Assembly: GCA_902579115.1 (NCBI GenBank) | Contig: CACHFP010000003.1 | Coordinates: 37,001-101,000, forward strand | From: an uncultured Pelagibacteraceae bacterium | GTDB taxonomy: Bacteria > Pseudomonadota > Alphaproteobacteria > Pelagibacterales > Pelagibacteraceae | DNA: 64,000 nucleotides | Direction: 5' to 3' | Part shown: piece after piece, positions 1 through 10,182 of the stretch | Layout: every line of letters starts with the position of its first letter | Numbering within the stretch: position 1 is the stretch's first letter | Notes under the pieces: model-generated | The model's input: the letters and a program-made list of their open reading frames with translations, nothing else | Database searches by the model: none | Told to the model about the DNA's origin: nothing | Position numbers and translations under genes: made by a program

Positions 1-1
1 A

Positions 2-1099
2 TTTTGCAAAAAATGCGTAATTTCAAATCAAAGACCCAGAATAGTTTTTGACAAAAATGGTGTGTGCACAGCTTGTAATTATTTTGAATATAAAGCTAAA
101 ATTAATTGGAAAGAACGTGAAAATGAACTTTTAAAACTTCTTGAAAAGTATAGATCTAATGACTCAAATTATGACTGTGTGGTGCCCTCTTCTGGTGGAA
201 AAGACTCAGCATATGTCGCTCATGAGTTAAAAACTAAATATGGAATGAACCCGTTATCAGTAACCTGGTCCCCACTGAAGTATACTAATATTGGATTAAA
301 AAACTTGAACGCCTATAGTGATAGTGGATTTGATATAGTTATGGGCATGCCAAGGGGAGATACTAAGAAAAAAATGTGTAGAGAAGCTCTTATTGAAATG
401 GGTGATCCTTTTCAAGGATTCATTTATGGTCAAGTTTTGTTTCCAATTACAATCGCATTAAATTATGGAATAAGACTTATTTTCAGAGGTGAGAATGCAG
501 AAGCAGAATATGGTGGGTCTAGAAAAAGCTGGGATAAGAAGCTTTTGACATTTGAGGAATTTAAGAACGTTTATTTTTCTAATTACGACCTAAATTTTTG
601 GCTTAAAAAGGGTTTTACAAAAAAAGACCTAGCATTTTTTTATCCACCAGATGCTACGGGCACAAAAGGTAAACTTTGTGATTCATATTTTTATGGATAT
701 TTTAGGAATTGGTCTAATCATAGTAATTTTTATTATGCATCTAAACATACTGGATTTACTCCTAATGAAAGAAGAACAGAGGGAACATATACAAAATATT
801 CATCTATTGATGACAAATTAGATACCTTCCATCATTGGTTTTCTCTTTTAAAATTTGCTCATGGTCGTTGTACCTCAAACGCAGCCAGAGAAGTTAGAGA
901 AGGATATATTACTCGTGAAGAAGCAGTAGCTTTAGTGAATAAATATGATAACGAATTTCCATCCCTTTATTTTAAAGAGTTTTTAGAATTCACAAGTTTT
1001 ACTGAAAAAGAATTTTGGGATATTGCGGATAGCTGGAGAAATAAAAATCTTTGGCACATGCAGGGTAATGATTGGGTAAAGAAATTTCCAGTAAATTAA
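2..1099 (+). CDS. N-acetyl sugar amidotransferase (WbpG/PseA-like PP-loop), 5' truncated by the window edge
   Basis: Frame is open from base 2 (FCKKCVISNQRPRIVFDKNGVCTACNYFE), before the ORF-track GTG at 62; paired CxxC motifs, SSGGKDS PP-loop; paralogous to 3236-4372. Confidence 0.88.
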   Translation, partial: FCKKCVISNQRPRIVFDKNGVCTACNYFEYKAKINWKERENELLKLLEKYRSNDSNYDCVVPSSGGKDSAYVAHELKTKYGMNPLSVTWSPLKYTNIGLKNLNAYSDSGFDIVMGMPRGDTKKKMCREALIEMGDPFQGFIYGQVLFPITIALNYGIRLIFRGENAEAEYGGSRKSWDKKLLTFEEFKNVYFSNYDLNFWLKKGFTKKDLAFFYPPDATGTKGKLCDSYFYGYFRNWSNHSNFYYASKHTGFTPNERRTEGTYTKYSSIDDKLDTFHHWFSLLKFAHGRCTSNAAREVREGYITREEAVALVNKYDNEFPSLYFKEFLEFTSFTEKEFWDIADSWRNKNLWHMQGNDWVKKFPVN

Positions 1100-1127
1100 A
1101 ACCTTAAGGTCAAATCTCATATTATTT

Positions 1128-2279
1128 ATGATAAAACTAATAATTTCGATCCTGAAGTTTAATACTAGGTTAGATTTTAATAAGCCGCTTCATAAAGATA
1201 TTTTATTATATGATAATATTTCGTCTTTCTTAAGTATTTATTTAAAAGAAAATTCATTTGAAATCTTATATACAAGATCTGAAAAATTAAATTTATATAT
1301 TTTGTTTAAGTCTTTTTTTCTTTTTAAATCGGAAAAATTTTCTACAAAATATATTTTAACTTTTATCAAATATTTAAATCCTAAAATAATAATCACTTTT
1401 AATCACAATAAAATTTCATTTTATAAAATTAAAAGACATTTCAGTAAAATAAAACTTATCTCAATTCAAAATGGAATTACTAGTTTTTCGTCAAATCGAA
1501 GTTTTGATTTAAATATACGCGATAACAAAGAAAAATTATTAAATATGAATCTAGAATGTGATTACTTTTTCGTAATAAATAAAAGATCTGAAATTATGTT
1601 TTCAAAATTTATAAAAGCAAATTATATTAGGTCTGGTTCTTTTAAATCCAATATGTGTATCATAAACAAATTGAATAAATTTAATAAAAATATAAATTAT
1701 ATATCTCAGTACTCCGATGATAAATTAAATCTTAAAAATAATTTTAACAAAATTGAAGAAATTATTGTGAAGAATTTAGTAAATTTTTGTGAAAAATTAA
1801 ATATTAAATGTCAAATTTATTTAAGAAGGGGAAATAAAAAAGAAAAAAATCATTTTTTATCGATTATTAAAAATAAATCTAAGTTTTGTGATTTTATATT
1901 CATTTCTAGCAAAGAGAATGAGAAAAAATTTTCTCATCTTGATCAAGCAGAACTTACAGTATTTTCAGACACCACCTTAGGTTATGAAATGGCATCTAGA
2001 AATAAAAAAGTTTGTATTATTTCTGCAAGAGATCAATTTTTAGCGAGTCATGAATGCAGAAGATTGCATTATGGAATTGATGAAGAAGTTTTCGAAAATG
2101 AGGGTATTTTTTGGTTAAATAGATTTAAAAATGAATCGGAAGTTTTTAAAAAAATTGAAAATGTTTATAACCTTTCATTGGATAAAATAATCAATAGCTA
2201 TTATGAAAACAAAGACAGTCTTTTTTTTGCGGATAATGAAAACTCAAAATTTCAAAAAATAGTTAATGAACAAATTTAA
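1128..2279 (+). CDS. surface carbohydrate biosynthesis protein (TIGR04396-like)
   Basis: IQNG...SGSFKSN...LTVFSDTTLGYEMASRNKKVCIISAR resembles capsule/surface carbohydrate family proteins; glycan neighbourhood. Confidence 0.6.
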   Translation: MIKLIISILKFNTRLDFNKPLHKDILLYDNISSFLSIYLKENSFEILYTRSEKLNLYILFKSFFLFKSEKFSTKYILTFIKYLNPKIIITFNHNKISFYKIKRHFSKIKLISIQNGITSFSSNRSFDLNIRDNKEKLLNMNLECDYFFVINKRSEIMFSKFIKANYIRSGSFKSNMCIINKLNKFNKNINYISQYSDDKLNLKNNFNKIEEIIVKNLVNFCEKLNIKCQIYLRRGNKKEKNHFLSIIKNKSKFCDFIFISSKENEKKFSHLDQAELTVFSDTTLGYEMASRNKKVCIISARDQFLASHECRRLHYGIDEEVFENEGIFWLNRFKNESEVFKKIENVYNLSLDKIINSYYENKDSLFFADNENSKFQKIVNEQI

Positions 2280-2297
2280 AAATTTCCTTTCAAATAA

Positions 2298-3233
2298 ATG
2301 ATTTTCAAAAACTTATTATTAATTGACGGTATAAATAGGGCTGGAAAAAACTCAATAGTAGACGCTATCACATCACTCCAAAGAAGTGAAAGTATCGAGA
2401 TGAATTATGTATTTGAGCATATAACAGAGGGAGTTGCGCTTAATTTAATTTCAAAAAAATTTGCAAAATCTTTTTTTGAAAAATTTTTAAATGAAATTGC
2501 TTATAATAAACTTTTAGGCCGTAATTCCAACTTTAGAAAAAATGATAAATCAAGTATACAAAATTTTAGCTTTCCTTCAGTTTATAAAAAAAGACTTTAT
2601 AAAAAAGAAAATAGTAAAAAAATGTTTAAAAATTTAAAAAAAACAAAGAATTTTTTCCCCTTTATGACTCATGAAATATTAAGCAATTTAAATTCGTTAG
2701 ACGACATAATTTTAAATTATAAGATGATCGCAATATTTAGAAATCCATTCGATTTAATATATTCTTGGAAAAAAAAAGAAATTATTAAAAAATTAGGAAA
2801 TAATAACTTCACCCTCACATTCAATTATTCTGGTAAAATTTATCCATGGTATGTTTATCATAATTCCAAAAAATGGTTGCAACTAACAGAGATGAATAAA
2901 ATATCGATAATTATTTTAGATTTAATAAAAAAATCAATAAAAAATTATAAAAATTCAAGAAATAAAAAAAATATTTTTGTATTAAAATATGAGGATTATG
3001 TTTGCAAACCCGTTTTTAATCTAAAAAAAATAAGCAAATTTTTAAGAACAAATTTTAGCTCCCAAACTATTAAAAAGCTAAAAAAGTTAGAGCTTCCACT
3101 TAATATAAGTGCTATAGAATACAAAAGAGATATCAGAAAAAGAATAATCAAAAAAAAACTTGACTCCAAACTATATAAAAAATTAGAAAAATTAGAAAAG
3201 AGCTATGAAAAAAATTTTTATGGACTTAAATAA
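2298..3233 (+). CDS. sulfotransferase-like protein
   Basis: N-terminal DGINRAGKNS P-loop-like motif, AIFRNPFDLIYSW and LKYEDYVCKP as in PAPS sulfotransferases. Confidence 0.55.
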   Translation: MIFKNLLLIDGINRAGKNSIVDAITSLQRSESIEMNYVFEHITEGVALNLISKKFAKSFFEKFLNEIAYNKLLGRNSNFRKNDKSSIQNFSFPSVYKKRLYKKENSKKMFKNLKKTKNFFPFMTHEILSNLNSLDDIILNYKMIAIFRNPFDLIYSWKKKEIIKKLGNNNFTLTFNYSGKIYPWYVYHNSKKWLQLTEMNKISIIILDLIKKSIKNYKNSRNKKNIFVLKYEDYVCKPVFNLKKISKFLRTNFSSQTIKKLKKLELPLNISAIEYKRDIRKRIIKKKLDSKLYKKLEKLEKSYEKNFYGLK

Positions 3234-3235
3234 TA

Positions 3236-4372
3236 ATGAAATACTGTAAAAATTGTATTATGCCTGACACAAGGCCTGACCAAATATTTGATGATAATGG
3301 TATTTGTAACGCATGTTTAAGTTTTAATAAAAATAATGAAATAAACTGGCCAGAGAGAGAAAACGAATTGAATGAAATTATTGATGAAGCAAAAAAAAGA
3401 AGTTCTTATTGGGATTGCGTTATTCCATCTTCAGGCGGTAAGGATAGCACTTATCAAGCTCTTTGGGCTAAATCAAAAGGCCTTCATCCTATCTTAGTTA
3501 CAGCCTCAACATGTGATCTATCAGAAGTAGGCAGAAAAAATCTAGATAATTTAAAAAAATTGGGATTTGACACTATTGAAATATCTAATGACCCTAAAAT
3601 TAGATCAAGATTGAACAAAATTTCTTTGGAATTGATTGGGGATATATCATGGCCTGAACATGTTTCTATTTTTACAGCTCCAATCAGATTTGCATTAAAT
3701 TATAAAATTCCATTAATACTATATGGAGAAAATCCTCAAATTGAGTACGGGGGTCCTAAAAAATCTTTGAGTAATTATATTCTTGACCGAAAGTGGATGG
3801 AAGAATTTGGAGGCTTAATTGGTTTAAGGGTAAGTGATCTTATAGAAATTTATGGTTTTTCAAGTAAAGAATTAGGAATATACTCTTATCCGAGTTCAGA
3901 GGAATTAGATAAATTTAAAATCAAAAGTATTTTTCTTGGATATTTTGAGAAATGGGACAGCTTGAGAAATTATAATAAAGCTAAGGAAAAAGGATTTACA
4001 GAGTATGAAAATCTAGAAGGGTGTTATTTCAATTTTGAAAAAATTGATAATTATCAACATGGAATTCATGACTATTTCAAATATTTAAAGTTTGGTTTTG
4101 GAAGGGCAACAGATCAACTTTGTTATTTAGTGAGAAGAGGAATTATATCTAGGGAGAGAGCTGTAAATAAAGTATACGAATTAGAGGGAAAATTTCCGGT
4201 TTCATATATGGGCAAATCAACAGAAAAAATTTTAGATAAAATAGGTTTAAGCATAACTGAATTCAAAAAAATATGTGATAAATTTACAAATAAAAAAATT
4301 TTTAAGACCGATCAGTCTGGTAAACTTGTTTTTGACGAAAAAGGAAATTTAATAAAAAAATATAGCATCTAG
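3236..4372 (+). CDS. N-acetyl sugar amidotransferase (WbpG/PseA-like)
   Basis: MKYCKNCIMPDTRPDQIFDDNGICNAC plus SSGGKDS; directly upstream of hisH/hisF-like genes. Confidence 0.9.
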   Translation: MKYCKNCIMPDTRPDQIFDDNGICNACLSFNKNNEINWPERENELNEIIDEAKKRSSYWDCVIPSSGGKDSTYQALWAKSKGLHPILVTASTCDLSEVGRKNLDNLKKLGFDTIEISNDPKIRSRLNKISLELIGDISWPEHVSIFTAPIRFALNYKIPLILYGENPQIEYGGPKKSLSNYILDRKWMEEFGGLIGLRVSDLIEIYGFSSKELGIYSYPSSEELDKFKIKSIFLGYFEKWDSLRNYNKAKEKGFTEYENLEGCYFNFEKIDNYQHGIHDYFKYLKFGFGRATDQLCYLVRRGIISRERAVNKVYELEGKFPVSYMGKSTEKILDKIGLSITEFKKICDKFTNKKIFKTDQSGKLVFDEKGNLIKKYSI

Positions 4373-4376
4373 CCGA

Positions 4377-5000
4377 ATGAATGAAAAAAGTACTTTTATA
4401 ATAAACTATGGAATGGGAAATTTAAGATCAGTAGAAAATGCTATAAAAAAACTTGGATTTAATTGCAAAATTGTAAGCAATCCTGAGGAACTAAACTCTG
4501 CGCAAAAAATTATTTTACCAGGTGTGGGCTCATTTAAAACAGCAATGCATTTACTTAATAGCGGTGGCTGGATTAATAAGATCAAATTCAATGTTCTTGA
4601 AAATAAAAAACCTTTATTTGGTATTTGTTTGGGCATGCAACTTTTGGCAGATTCAAGTGAGGAGTTTGGTTTATCAGAAGGATTAAAAATGATTCCAGGA
4701 AGTGTTAAAAATTTAAGAAATCTTGGTTGCAAACTTAAAATCCCCCAAATTGGATGGAACAATGTTTCAATAAAAAATACACATAAATACTTCGATGGAG
4801 TAAATTCTGACATGGATTTTTATTTTGTAAATAGTTACGTGTATGTCCCCGAAAATGAAACAAATATAATCGGCAGCACTAATTATGATTTAGAATTCTG
4901 CAGTGTAATAGCAAAAGAAAATATTTTTGGAACCCAGTTTCACCCTGAGAAAAGTTCAAAATCTGGACTTAAAATATTAAGCAATTTTCTAAATGCTTAA
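4377..5000 (+). CDS. hisH: glutamine amidotransferase subunit HisH paralogue
   Basis: INYGMGNLRSV, LPGVGSF, FGICLGMQLL, GTQFHPEKS motifs. Confidence 0.92.
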   Translation: MNEKSTFIINYGMGNLRSVENAIKKLGFNCKIVSNPEELNSAQKIILPGVGSFKTAMHLLNSGGWINKIKFNVLENKKPLFGICLGMQLLADSSEEFGLSEGLKMIPGSVKNLRNLGCKLKIPQIGWNNVSIKNTHKYFDGVNSDMDFYFVNSYVYVPENETNIIGSTNYDLEFCSVIAKENIFGTQFHPEKSSKSGLKILSNFLNA

Positions 5001-5763
5001 AAAAAGAATAATCACTACTATGCTTTGGAATGGAGAGACATTAGTAAAAGGAAATCAATTCATCAATTCAAGGAGAGCTGGCTCAGCTATTACAACAATA
5101 AAAATTTATAATTCAAGAGATGTAGATGAGATAGTTTTTTTTGACATAAACAAAAATGATTCAAAAGATAATTATGATTTAGATTTTATTCGACAATTAA
5201 CCGATGAGTGTAACGTACCAATTACAATTGGAGGAGGTATTAAAGAAATTTATCAAATTGATGATTTACTTTTTGCGGGTGCTGATAAAGTAAGTATAAA
5301 TTCTGAAAATTATTCGAATATTAATTTATTAAAATCAGCAGCTAAGAAATTCGGTTCACAAACGATTGTTGCCGCAATAGATTATAAAAAAATTGATGGA
5401 AATATAAAATGTGTGAGTAAATCTGGAAAAATAAAAGAAGAAGTTCATCCATTAGATTGGGCAGCCAAATGTGAAGACCTTGGCGCTGGAGAATTAATTT
5501 TAACTTCGATTGATAAGGACGGTTTAATGCTTGGATACGATTATGAGATTTTAGAACAGGTTTGTAATCGAGTAAACATACCTGTAATTATATCAGGTGG
5601 TGCTGGAAACTATACACATTTTCTTAAAGCATTTATGTCTGGAGCTTCAGCTGTAGCTGCGGCAAGTATATATCACTTCACCGAACAAACACCTTCTGAG
5701 GCAAAAAAATATTTATTAGAAAAAAATATTCCAGTAAGGCAAAATTTTAATTTTTCTTTTTAA
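4993..5763 (+). CDS. hisF: HisF-like cyclase paralogue
   Basis: TIGGGI, IDKDG, ISGGAG; overlaps hisH end; glycan rather than histidine context. Confidence 0.9.
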   Translation: MLKKRIITTMLWNGETLVKGNQFINSRRAGSAITTIKIYNSRDVDEIVFFDINKNDSKDNYDLDFIRQLTDECNVPITIGGGIKEIYQIDDLLFAGADKVSINSENYSNINLLKSAAKKFGSQTIVAAIDYKKIDGNIKCVSKSGKIKEEVHPLDWAAKCEDLGAGELILTSIDKDGLMLGYDYEILEQVCNRVNIPVIISGGAGNYTHFLKAFMSGASAVAAASIYHFTEQTPSEAKKYLLEKNIPVRQNFNFSF

Positions 5764-6886
5764 AAAAATTATAAATTGTTTTTACTACTTTGAGTTGTTG
5801 GGTTTTTTTAAGACCAACATATATTGGAATACTCACTGCACTTTTAAAATATTTTTCACATCCAGGCAATTTTTTATATTTTTTCCCGATTGAAAAATTA
5901 TAAATTGGAATGTAATGAAATTGGGCGATAATTTTATTTTTTTTAAGATATTTAAAAAACTTATCTTTTTCTCCTAAACTTTTAAAAGTGAAATTTACAA
6001 CATACAAATGCCATGAACTTTGAATTTTACTGACTTTAGGAAAGATAACTTTAAAATCAAATTTTCTAAACTCTTGCTCATAAAATTTTGCAATTTTGAC
6101 TCTTTCTCTCATAAATAGATTTATTTTTTTTAATTGACTAATTCCCAAAGCACAATTGATATCACTTAGCCTAAAATTAAGACCTGGCGAGGCAATGTCA
6201 TACTCCCAGTGTTTTGATTTTGACCTAATTATTCCATGAGATTTAAAAAGCCTCATTCTTTCGTGTAAACTTTTATTATTTGTAGTTACTGCACCTCCCT
6301 CTCCAGTCGTGATTGATTTTATAGGGTGAAAAGAGAAAGTGCTTAAATCTGCATGCTTTGCACATCCGACATTGAAATATTTATCTCTGTAAATATATTT
6401 ACTACCAAAAGCATGACAAGAGTCCTCTATTAAAAAAAACTTAAATCTTTTCTTTAAATTAAAAAATTCCTCTGTTTGCTCAACTTTACCACCCAAATGC
6501 ATTGTCACTATTGCCTTAATCTTTTTTAATTTATTATTTTTTATTACATCTAATATATTCTTAGGAGTAACAACTCCTTTTATTGGATCTACATCTGCTA
6601 AATAAATTTTTGCATTTAACAGCTTGCAGATATTAAATGTTGCAATAAAATTAATCGCGGGCATGATAATTATATCACCCGGCTGTAAGTTAATTGATAA
6701 GAAAGCTAAGTGTAAAGCAGATGTACCGCTATTACATGAAACTGCAAATTTAGCTTTTGTATAATTTTTTAATTTTTTTTCAAATTCTAAAACTTTAGGA
6801 CCTGTGGTAAGCATAGTGCTTCTAGAAACATTTATTATTTCCTTGACGTCATCTTTACCAATTTTTTGCTTTCCATAAGGAATCAT
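5747..6886 (-). CDS. pseC: DegT/DnrJ/EryC1/StrS aminotransferase, PseC-like
   Basis: MIPYGKQKIGKDDVKEI, SCNSGTSALHLAF, SFHPIKSITTGEGGAV; linked to pseB/pseI/pseF. Confidence 0.82.
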   Translation of the reverse strand: MIPYGKQKIGKDDVKEIINVSRSTMLTTGPKVLEFEKKLKNYTKAKFAVSCNSGTSALHLAFLSINLQPGDIIIMPAINFIATFNICKLLNAKIYLADVDPIKGVVTPKNILDVIKNNKLKKIKAIVTMHLGGKVEQTEEFFNLKKRFKFFLIEDSCHAFGSKYIYRDKYFNVGCAKHADLSTFSFHPIKSITTGEGGAVTTNNKSLHERMRLFKSHGIIRSKSKHWEYDIASPGLNFRLSDINCALGISQLKKINLFMRERVKIAKFYEQEFRKFDFKVIFPKVSKIQSSWHLYVVNFTFKSLGEKDKFFKYLKKNKIIAQFHYIPIYNFSIGKKYKKLPGCEKYFKSAVSIPIYVGLKKTQQLKVVKTIYNFFKKKN

Positions 6887-6895
6887 ATAATTTAA

Positions 6896-7606
6896 TTAAT
6901 ATATCTTTATCCAAAATTGGTTTTGAATAATTCCCAATCCATTTGTGACTATTTTTTTTTTTGATAATATTTCAGTCCATCCAAGTCTAAGATTTTTTTT
7001 ATTTTTTTTAAGATCCGCCTTTAATCTAAATTCAAAAAATTTACACCTTTTTTTAAATCTTTTTGCTGTATCTTTAAAAAATTGTGTGCTGTACATATTT
7101 TTAAACCAGATATCTTTCTTTTTTTTTTTGATCTCCTCAGATTTGATATAAAGGTTAAATGAGTAAATATTTAACGAGTCAAAAATAAAAATTCTACCAT
7201 TCGGTTTTAATATTGAAAATAAATTTGTCATAATTTTATCTCCATTATTAAATATACTCATTACGCCTGATAAAATTATGATATCAAATTTTCCCACATT
7301 TTTTATTTTTTTCGAAATATCACCTGTCATAAATTTTATGCTTTTAGGACATTTATCCCTAGCTTTTAAAATCAATTTCTTGTCTACATCTAATCCAGTA
7401 AGATTTAAATTTTCAAAATTTCTGTTTAAATTAAATAAAAGTTCCCCACTTGCACATCCAATATCAATTAATGATTTTGTTTTATTTAATTTTTCTTTTT
7501 TTAAAATCTTAATCAGATTAATAAAAATTTCTTTGGGTTTTATGTACCTATCTTTTTTTGTATAAACTTCATTAAAAAAATGAGTTTTATTTTTCTTTGA
7601 TTCCAT
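6896..7606 (-). CDS. class I SAM-dependent methyltransferase
   Basis: LIDIGCASGELLF motif I, FDIIILSGVM, LKPNGRIFIFDS. Confidence 0.75.
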   Translation of the reverse strand: MESKKNKTHFFNEVYTKKDRYIKPKEIFINLIKILKKEKLNKTKSLIDIGCASGELLFNLNRNFENLNLTGLDVDKKLILKARDKCPKSIKFMTGDISKKIKNVGKFDIIILSGVMSIFNNGDKIMTNLFSILKPNGRIFIFDSLNIYSFNLYIKSEEIKKKKKDIWFKNMYSTQFFKDTAKRFKKRCKFFEFRLKADLKKNKKNLRLGWTEILSKKKIVTNGLGIIQNQFWIKIY

Positions 7607-7610
7607 TACC

Positions 7611-7829
7611 TTATTTATTTATTAATTCTAATTTTCTTGTCAGCTTAGAAATTCGTTTATCAAAACTAGTAATTTTTGCTAAAATTTTTGAAGCGTTTTT
7701 TGGATCTTTTTTAAAAGCAATTTTCAGTAAATCCATCCAATTTTTATTATTTTTTCTCCTTATATTTGAAATTTGGTTTATTATTTTTTGCGAGTTTATG
7801 TATTTTTTATTTATCTTATTTTTAAACAT
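7611..7829 (-). CDS. small conserved-type protein of unknown function
   Basis: 72 aa ORF packed between neighbours; NNKNWMDLLKIAFKKDPKNASKILAKI pattern resembles small proteins in NeuB/PseI loci (from memory). Confidence 0.55.
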   Translation of the reverse strand: MFKNKINKKYINSQKIINQISNIRRKNNKNWMDLLKIAFKKDPKNASKILAKITSFDKRISKLTRKLELINK

Positions 7830-7837
7830 AATTTTTT

Positions 7838-8476
7838 TTAATAGATTTTAATAATGTATTTTTTTCCTTTATATTCAAAATATGCTGGATATTTTTCATT
7901 ATCAACTATTCTTAGTAAATTAAAATTTTTTCTTAAACTGATATTTATGTCTAATTTACTATCTTTTGAATATCTTCGTCTATAATAGGTTGATTTGCCT
8001 ATTTGTTTTAATCTTTTAAAATTTGGATATTTTTTTAAAAATTTATTAATAATTTTGATAATTTCAACAGCTTGAATGTTTCTAAGTTGAGTATTTAATT
8101 CAGTGCCATTTAAAAAAAAGTGACCTCTTTCAATAATTGCTCCGCTATCAAATTTTTCATCTGCCTCTAATAAACAAATTGGAATTTTTGTTTTGTTTTC
8201 GAGAATTTGCCACTGTAATGGAGCAAACCCTTTCCCTTTTGGGAGGGCACTTGTATGAACTACAAGGTTTAAATTATTTTTAAGCAAGAAACTTTTTGGT
8301 AAAATTTTAGTATAATTTAAAATAAAAACAATATTTTGGTTTTTAATTTTTTTAAAATTACTTTCAATTTTAAAAAGATATCTTCTACTTTTCTTTTTAA
8401 ATGACTTATATAAAAAGTTTTTAATCCAGTCATTTTTCTCGTCAAAAAGAAAAGTTACTTTACTTTTTTTTTTCAT
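7838..8476 (-). CDS. formyltransferase-family protein next to PseI
   Basis: NLVVHTSALPKGKGFAPLQWQILENKTKIPICLLEADEKFDSGAI matches the formyltransferase fold; overlaps pseI by 4 nt. Confidence 0.72.
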   Translation of the reverse strand: MKKKSKVTFLFDEKNDWIKNFLYKSFKKKSRRYLFKIESNFKKIKNQNIVFILNYTKILPKSFLLKNNLNLVVHTSALPKGKGFAPLQWQILENKTKIPICLLEADEKFDSGAIIERGHFFLNGTELNTQLRNIQAVEIIKIINKFLKKYPNFKRLKQIGKSTYYRRRYSKDSKLDINISLRKNFNLLRIVDNEKYPAYFEYKGKKYIIKIY

Positions 8477-9519
8477 TTTAAAATATCTTCTAATTTTAAA
8501 GGATTAGCTCTAAACAGGTTTTTTTTTGCTTTCTTACCTAAAATTTGATTAAAGTATTTTGGGTGTAATCCAAGATTAGGCCTTATAACTTTTATATTTT
8601 TTTTTGTAAAAAGTTCGTTTTTTTTAATATTTTTTGAAATATAGATTGACCTTTTAAAAATAATAGAAGCTCTTTCAGATTTTGAAATTCCATAATAAAC
8701 TTTCCCTTTACTTTTCCAGGCACGTTTGGTTTCCACTACTAATTCTTTTAATTCTTTTGGGTTTATCGAAAAGGAGTCATCGAGACCTCCATCTTTTTTA
8801 TCCAAAGTAAAATGTTTTTCTATCAATACAGATCCAAACATTACTGATGCTATCGCCACGCCTATGCCCTCAGTATGGTCGCTTAAGCCTACATTTATTT
8901 TGAATCTTTTTCTTAAATCTTCAATACACTTCAAGTTAGTATCTTCTTCAGGCGCAGGATAAGAACTTGTGCATTTTAGTAAAACAAAATTCTTAAATTT
9001 CTTTTTTTTAAAATTTTCAATAATAAACTTGATATCATTAAGTCTTGTAAGCCCAGTTGAAATAATGATTGGTTTTTTTAAACTTATTAATTTTTCTATG
9101 AGTGGAACATGGTTATTTTCAAAAGATGCAACTTTGTACAAAGGACATTTCAATTTTTCTAAAAAATTAACAGCTGTCTCATCAAATGGTGTGCTAAAAC
9201 ATGTTATTTTATTTTTTTTTGCTCTCTCAAAAACCGCTTTATGCCATTCCCAAGGAAGAGAACCTTTAGAATACAATTCGTATAAATATTTTCCAAACCA
9301 TAAACTTTTTTTATTATTTATCAAAAAATCTTTTTTTTTTGATTTTAAAGTTATTGTGTCGGGTTTATAAGTTTGGATTTTAATTGCATCTGCTCCGGCG
9401 TTCTTAGCTGCATCAATTAATTTGAGCGTTCTATTAAGACTATTATTATGATTAGCAGAAATTTCAGCTACTATAAAAGGAGGTTTTCTTTCAGAAATTT
9501 CTCTTTTACCAATTTTCAT
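8473..9519 (-). CDS. pseI: pseudaminic acid synthase (NeuB family)
   Basis: IVAEISANHN, DAIKIQTYKPDTITL, PWEWH, CFSTPFDETAV, ISTGL, GLSDHTEGIGVA; C-terminal SAF-like region. Confidence 0.88.
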   Translation of the reverse strand: MKIGKREISERKPPFIVAEISANHNNSLNRTLKLIDAAKNAGADAIKIQTYKPDTITLKSKKKDFLINNKKSLWFGKYLYELYSKGSLPWEWHKAVFERAKKNKITCFSTPFDETAVNFLEKLKCPLYKVASFENNHVPLIEKLISLKKPIIISTGLTRLNDIKFIIENFKKKKFKNFVLLKCTSSYPAPEEDTNLKCIEDLRKRFKINVGLSDHTEGIGVAIASVMFGSVLIEKHFTLDKKDGGLDDSFSINPKELKELVVETKRAWKSKGKVYYGISKSERASIIFKRSIYISKNIKKNELFTKKNIKVIRPNLGLHPKYFNQILGKKAKKNLFRANPLKLEDILK

Positions 9520-10172
9520 TATTTTATTATAAATTTAAGTTTTTTATCAAATTTTGTAGCCTGAATATTTAGTTTTAATTTATTTTTTTTAAAAAAATCA
9601 CGTACAGCTTTTGTTGCTCCATCTACTTTACCATAATCGTCAAGTAAAATTATGCCTCCTTTTGATACGTTTTTATAGAGCCTTTCAAGAGCAAATAAAG
9701 TTGGCTTATAAACATCTAGATCTAAATGCAAAAAGGAAATTTTGATTTTTTTATTTTTTTTTATAAAAACATCTAAAGTTTTTTCAACACGTCCTTTAAT
9801 TAATTTAAAATTAGTATAATTTTTTCTTTTAAAAACCTTATTTAATTTCACCAATTCAGTCCCAAAACCAATGTTTTTATTATGATTTTTAGCAAAATTA
9901 TCATCTTTTTTATTTTTTTGATTGGGGAATTTTCCAAATACGTCAAATCCATATACTTTTTTTTTCACTGATTTAAATAAAAGATCTCTAAAAATTATAA
10001 ATCTCGAAATACTATTACCTTTAAAAACACCACATTCAATTATAACACCAGGTACTTTAAGAGTTTTTTTGAATATTTCGAAATGATTTATTATTTTTTT
10101 AATTCTGGAAGGATGGGAATATCTATAAAACTTATTTTCTATTTCCCAACTTTTAAGTTCGTTATTTACCAT
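9519..10172 (-). CDS. TylF/MycF-type O-methyltransferase
   Basis: IIECGVFKGNSI, LHLDLDVYKPTLFALERLY, GGIILLDDYG. Confidence 0.75.
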   Translation of the reverse strand: MVNNELKSWEIENKFYRYSHPSRIKKIINHFEIFKKTLKVPGVIIECGVFKGNSISRFIIFRDLLFKSVKKKVYGFDVFGKFPNQKNKKDDNFAKNHNKNIGFGTELVKLNKVFKRKNYTNFKLIKGRVEKTLDVFIKKNKKIKISFLHLDLDVYKPTLFALERLYKNVSKGGIILLDDYGKVDGATKAVRDFFKKNKLKLNIQATKFDKKLKFIIK

Positions 10173-10182
10173 TTTATAATTT

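Noticed and set aside
6945-7851. Plus-strand ORFs of 68-95 aa rich in F/L/S
   Set aside because: Antisense shadows of lysine/asparagine-rich minus-strand genes in AT-rich DNA.
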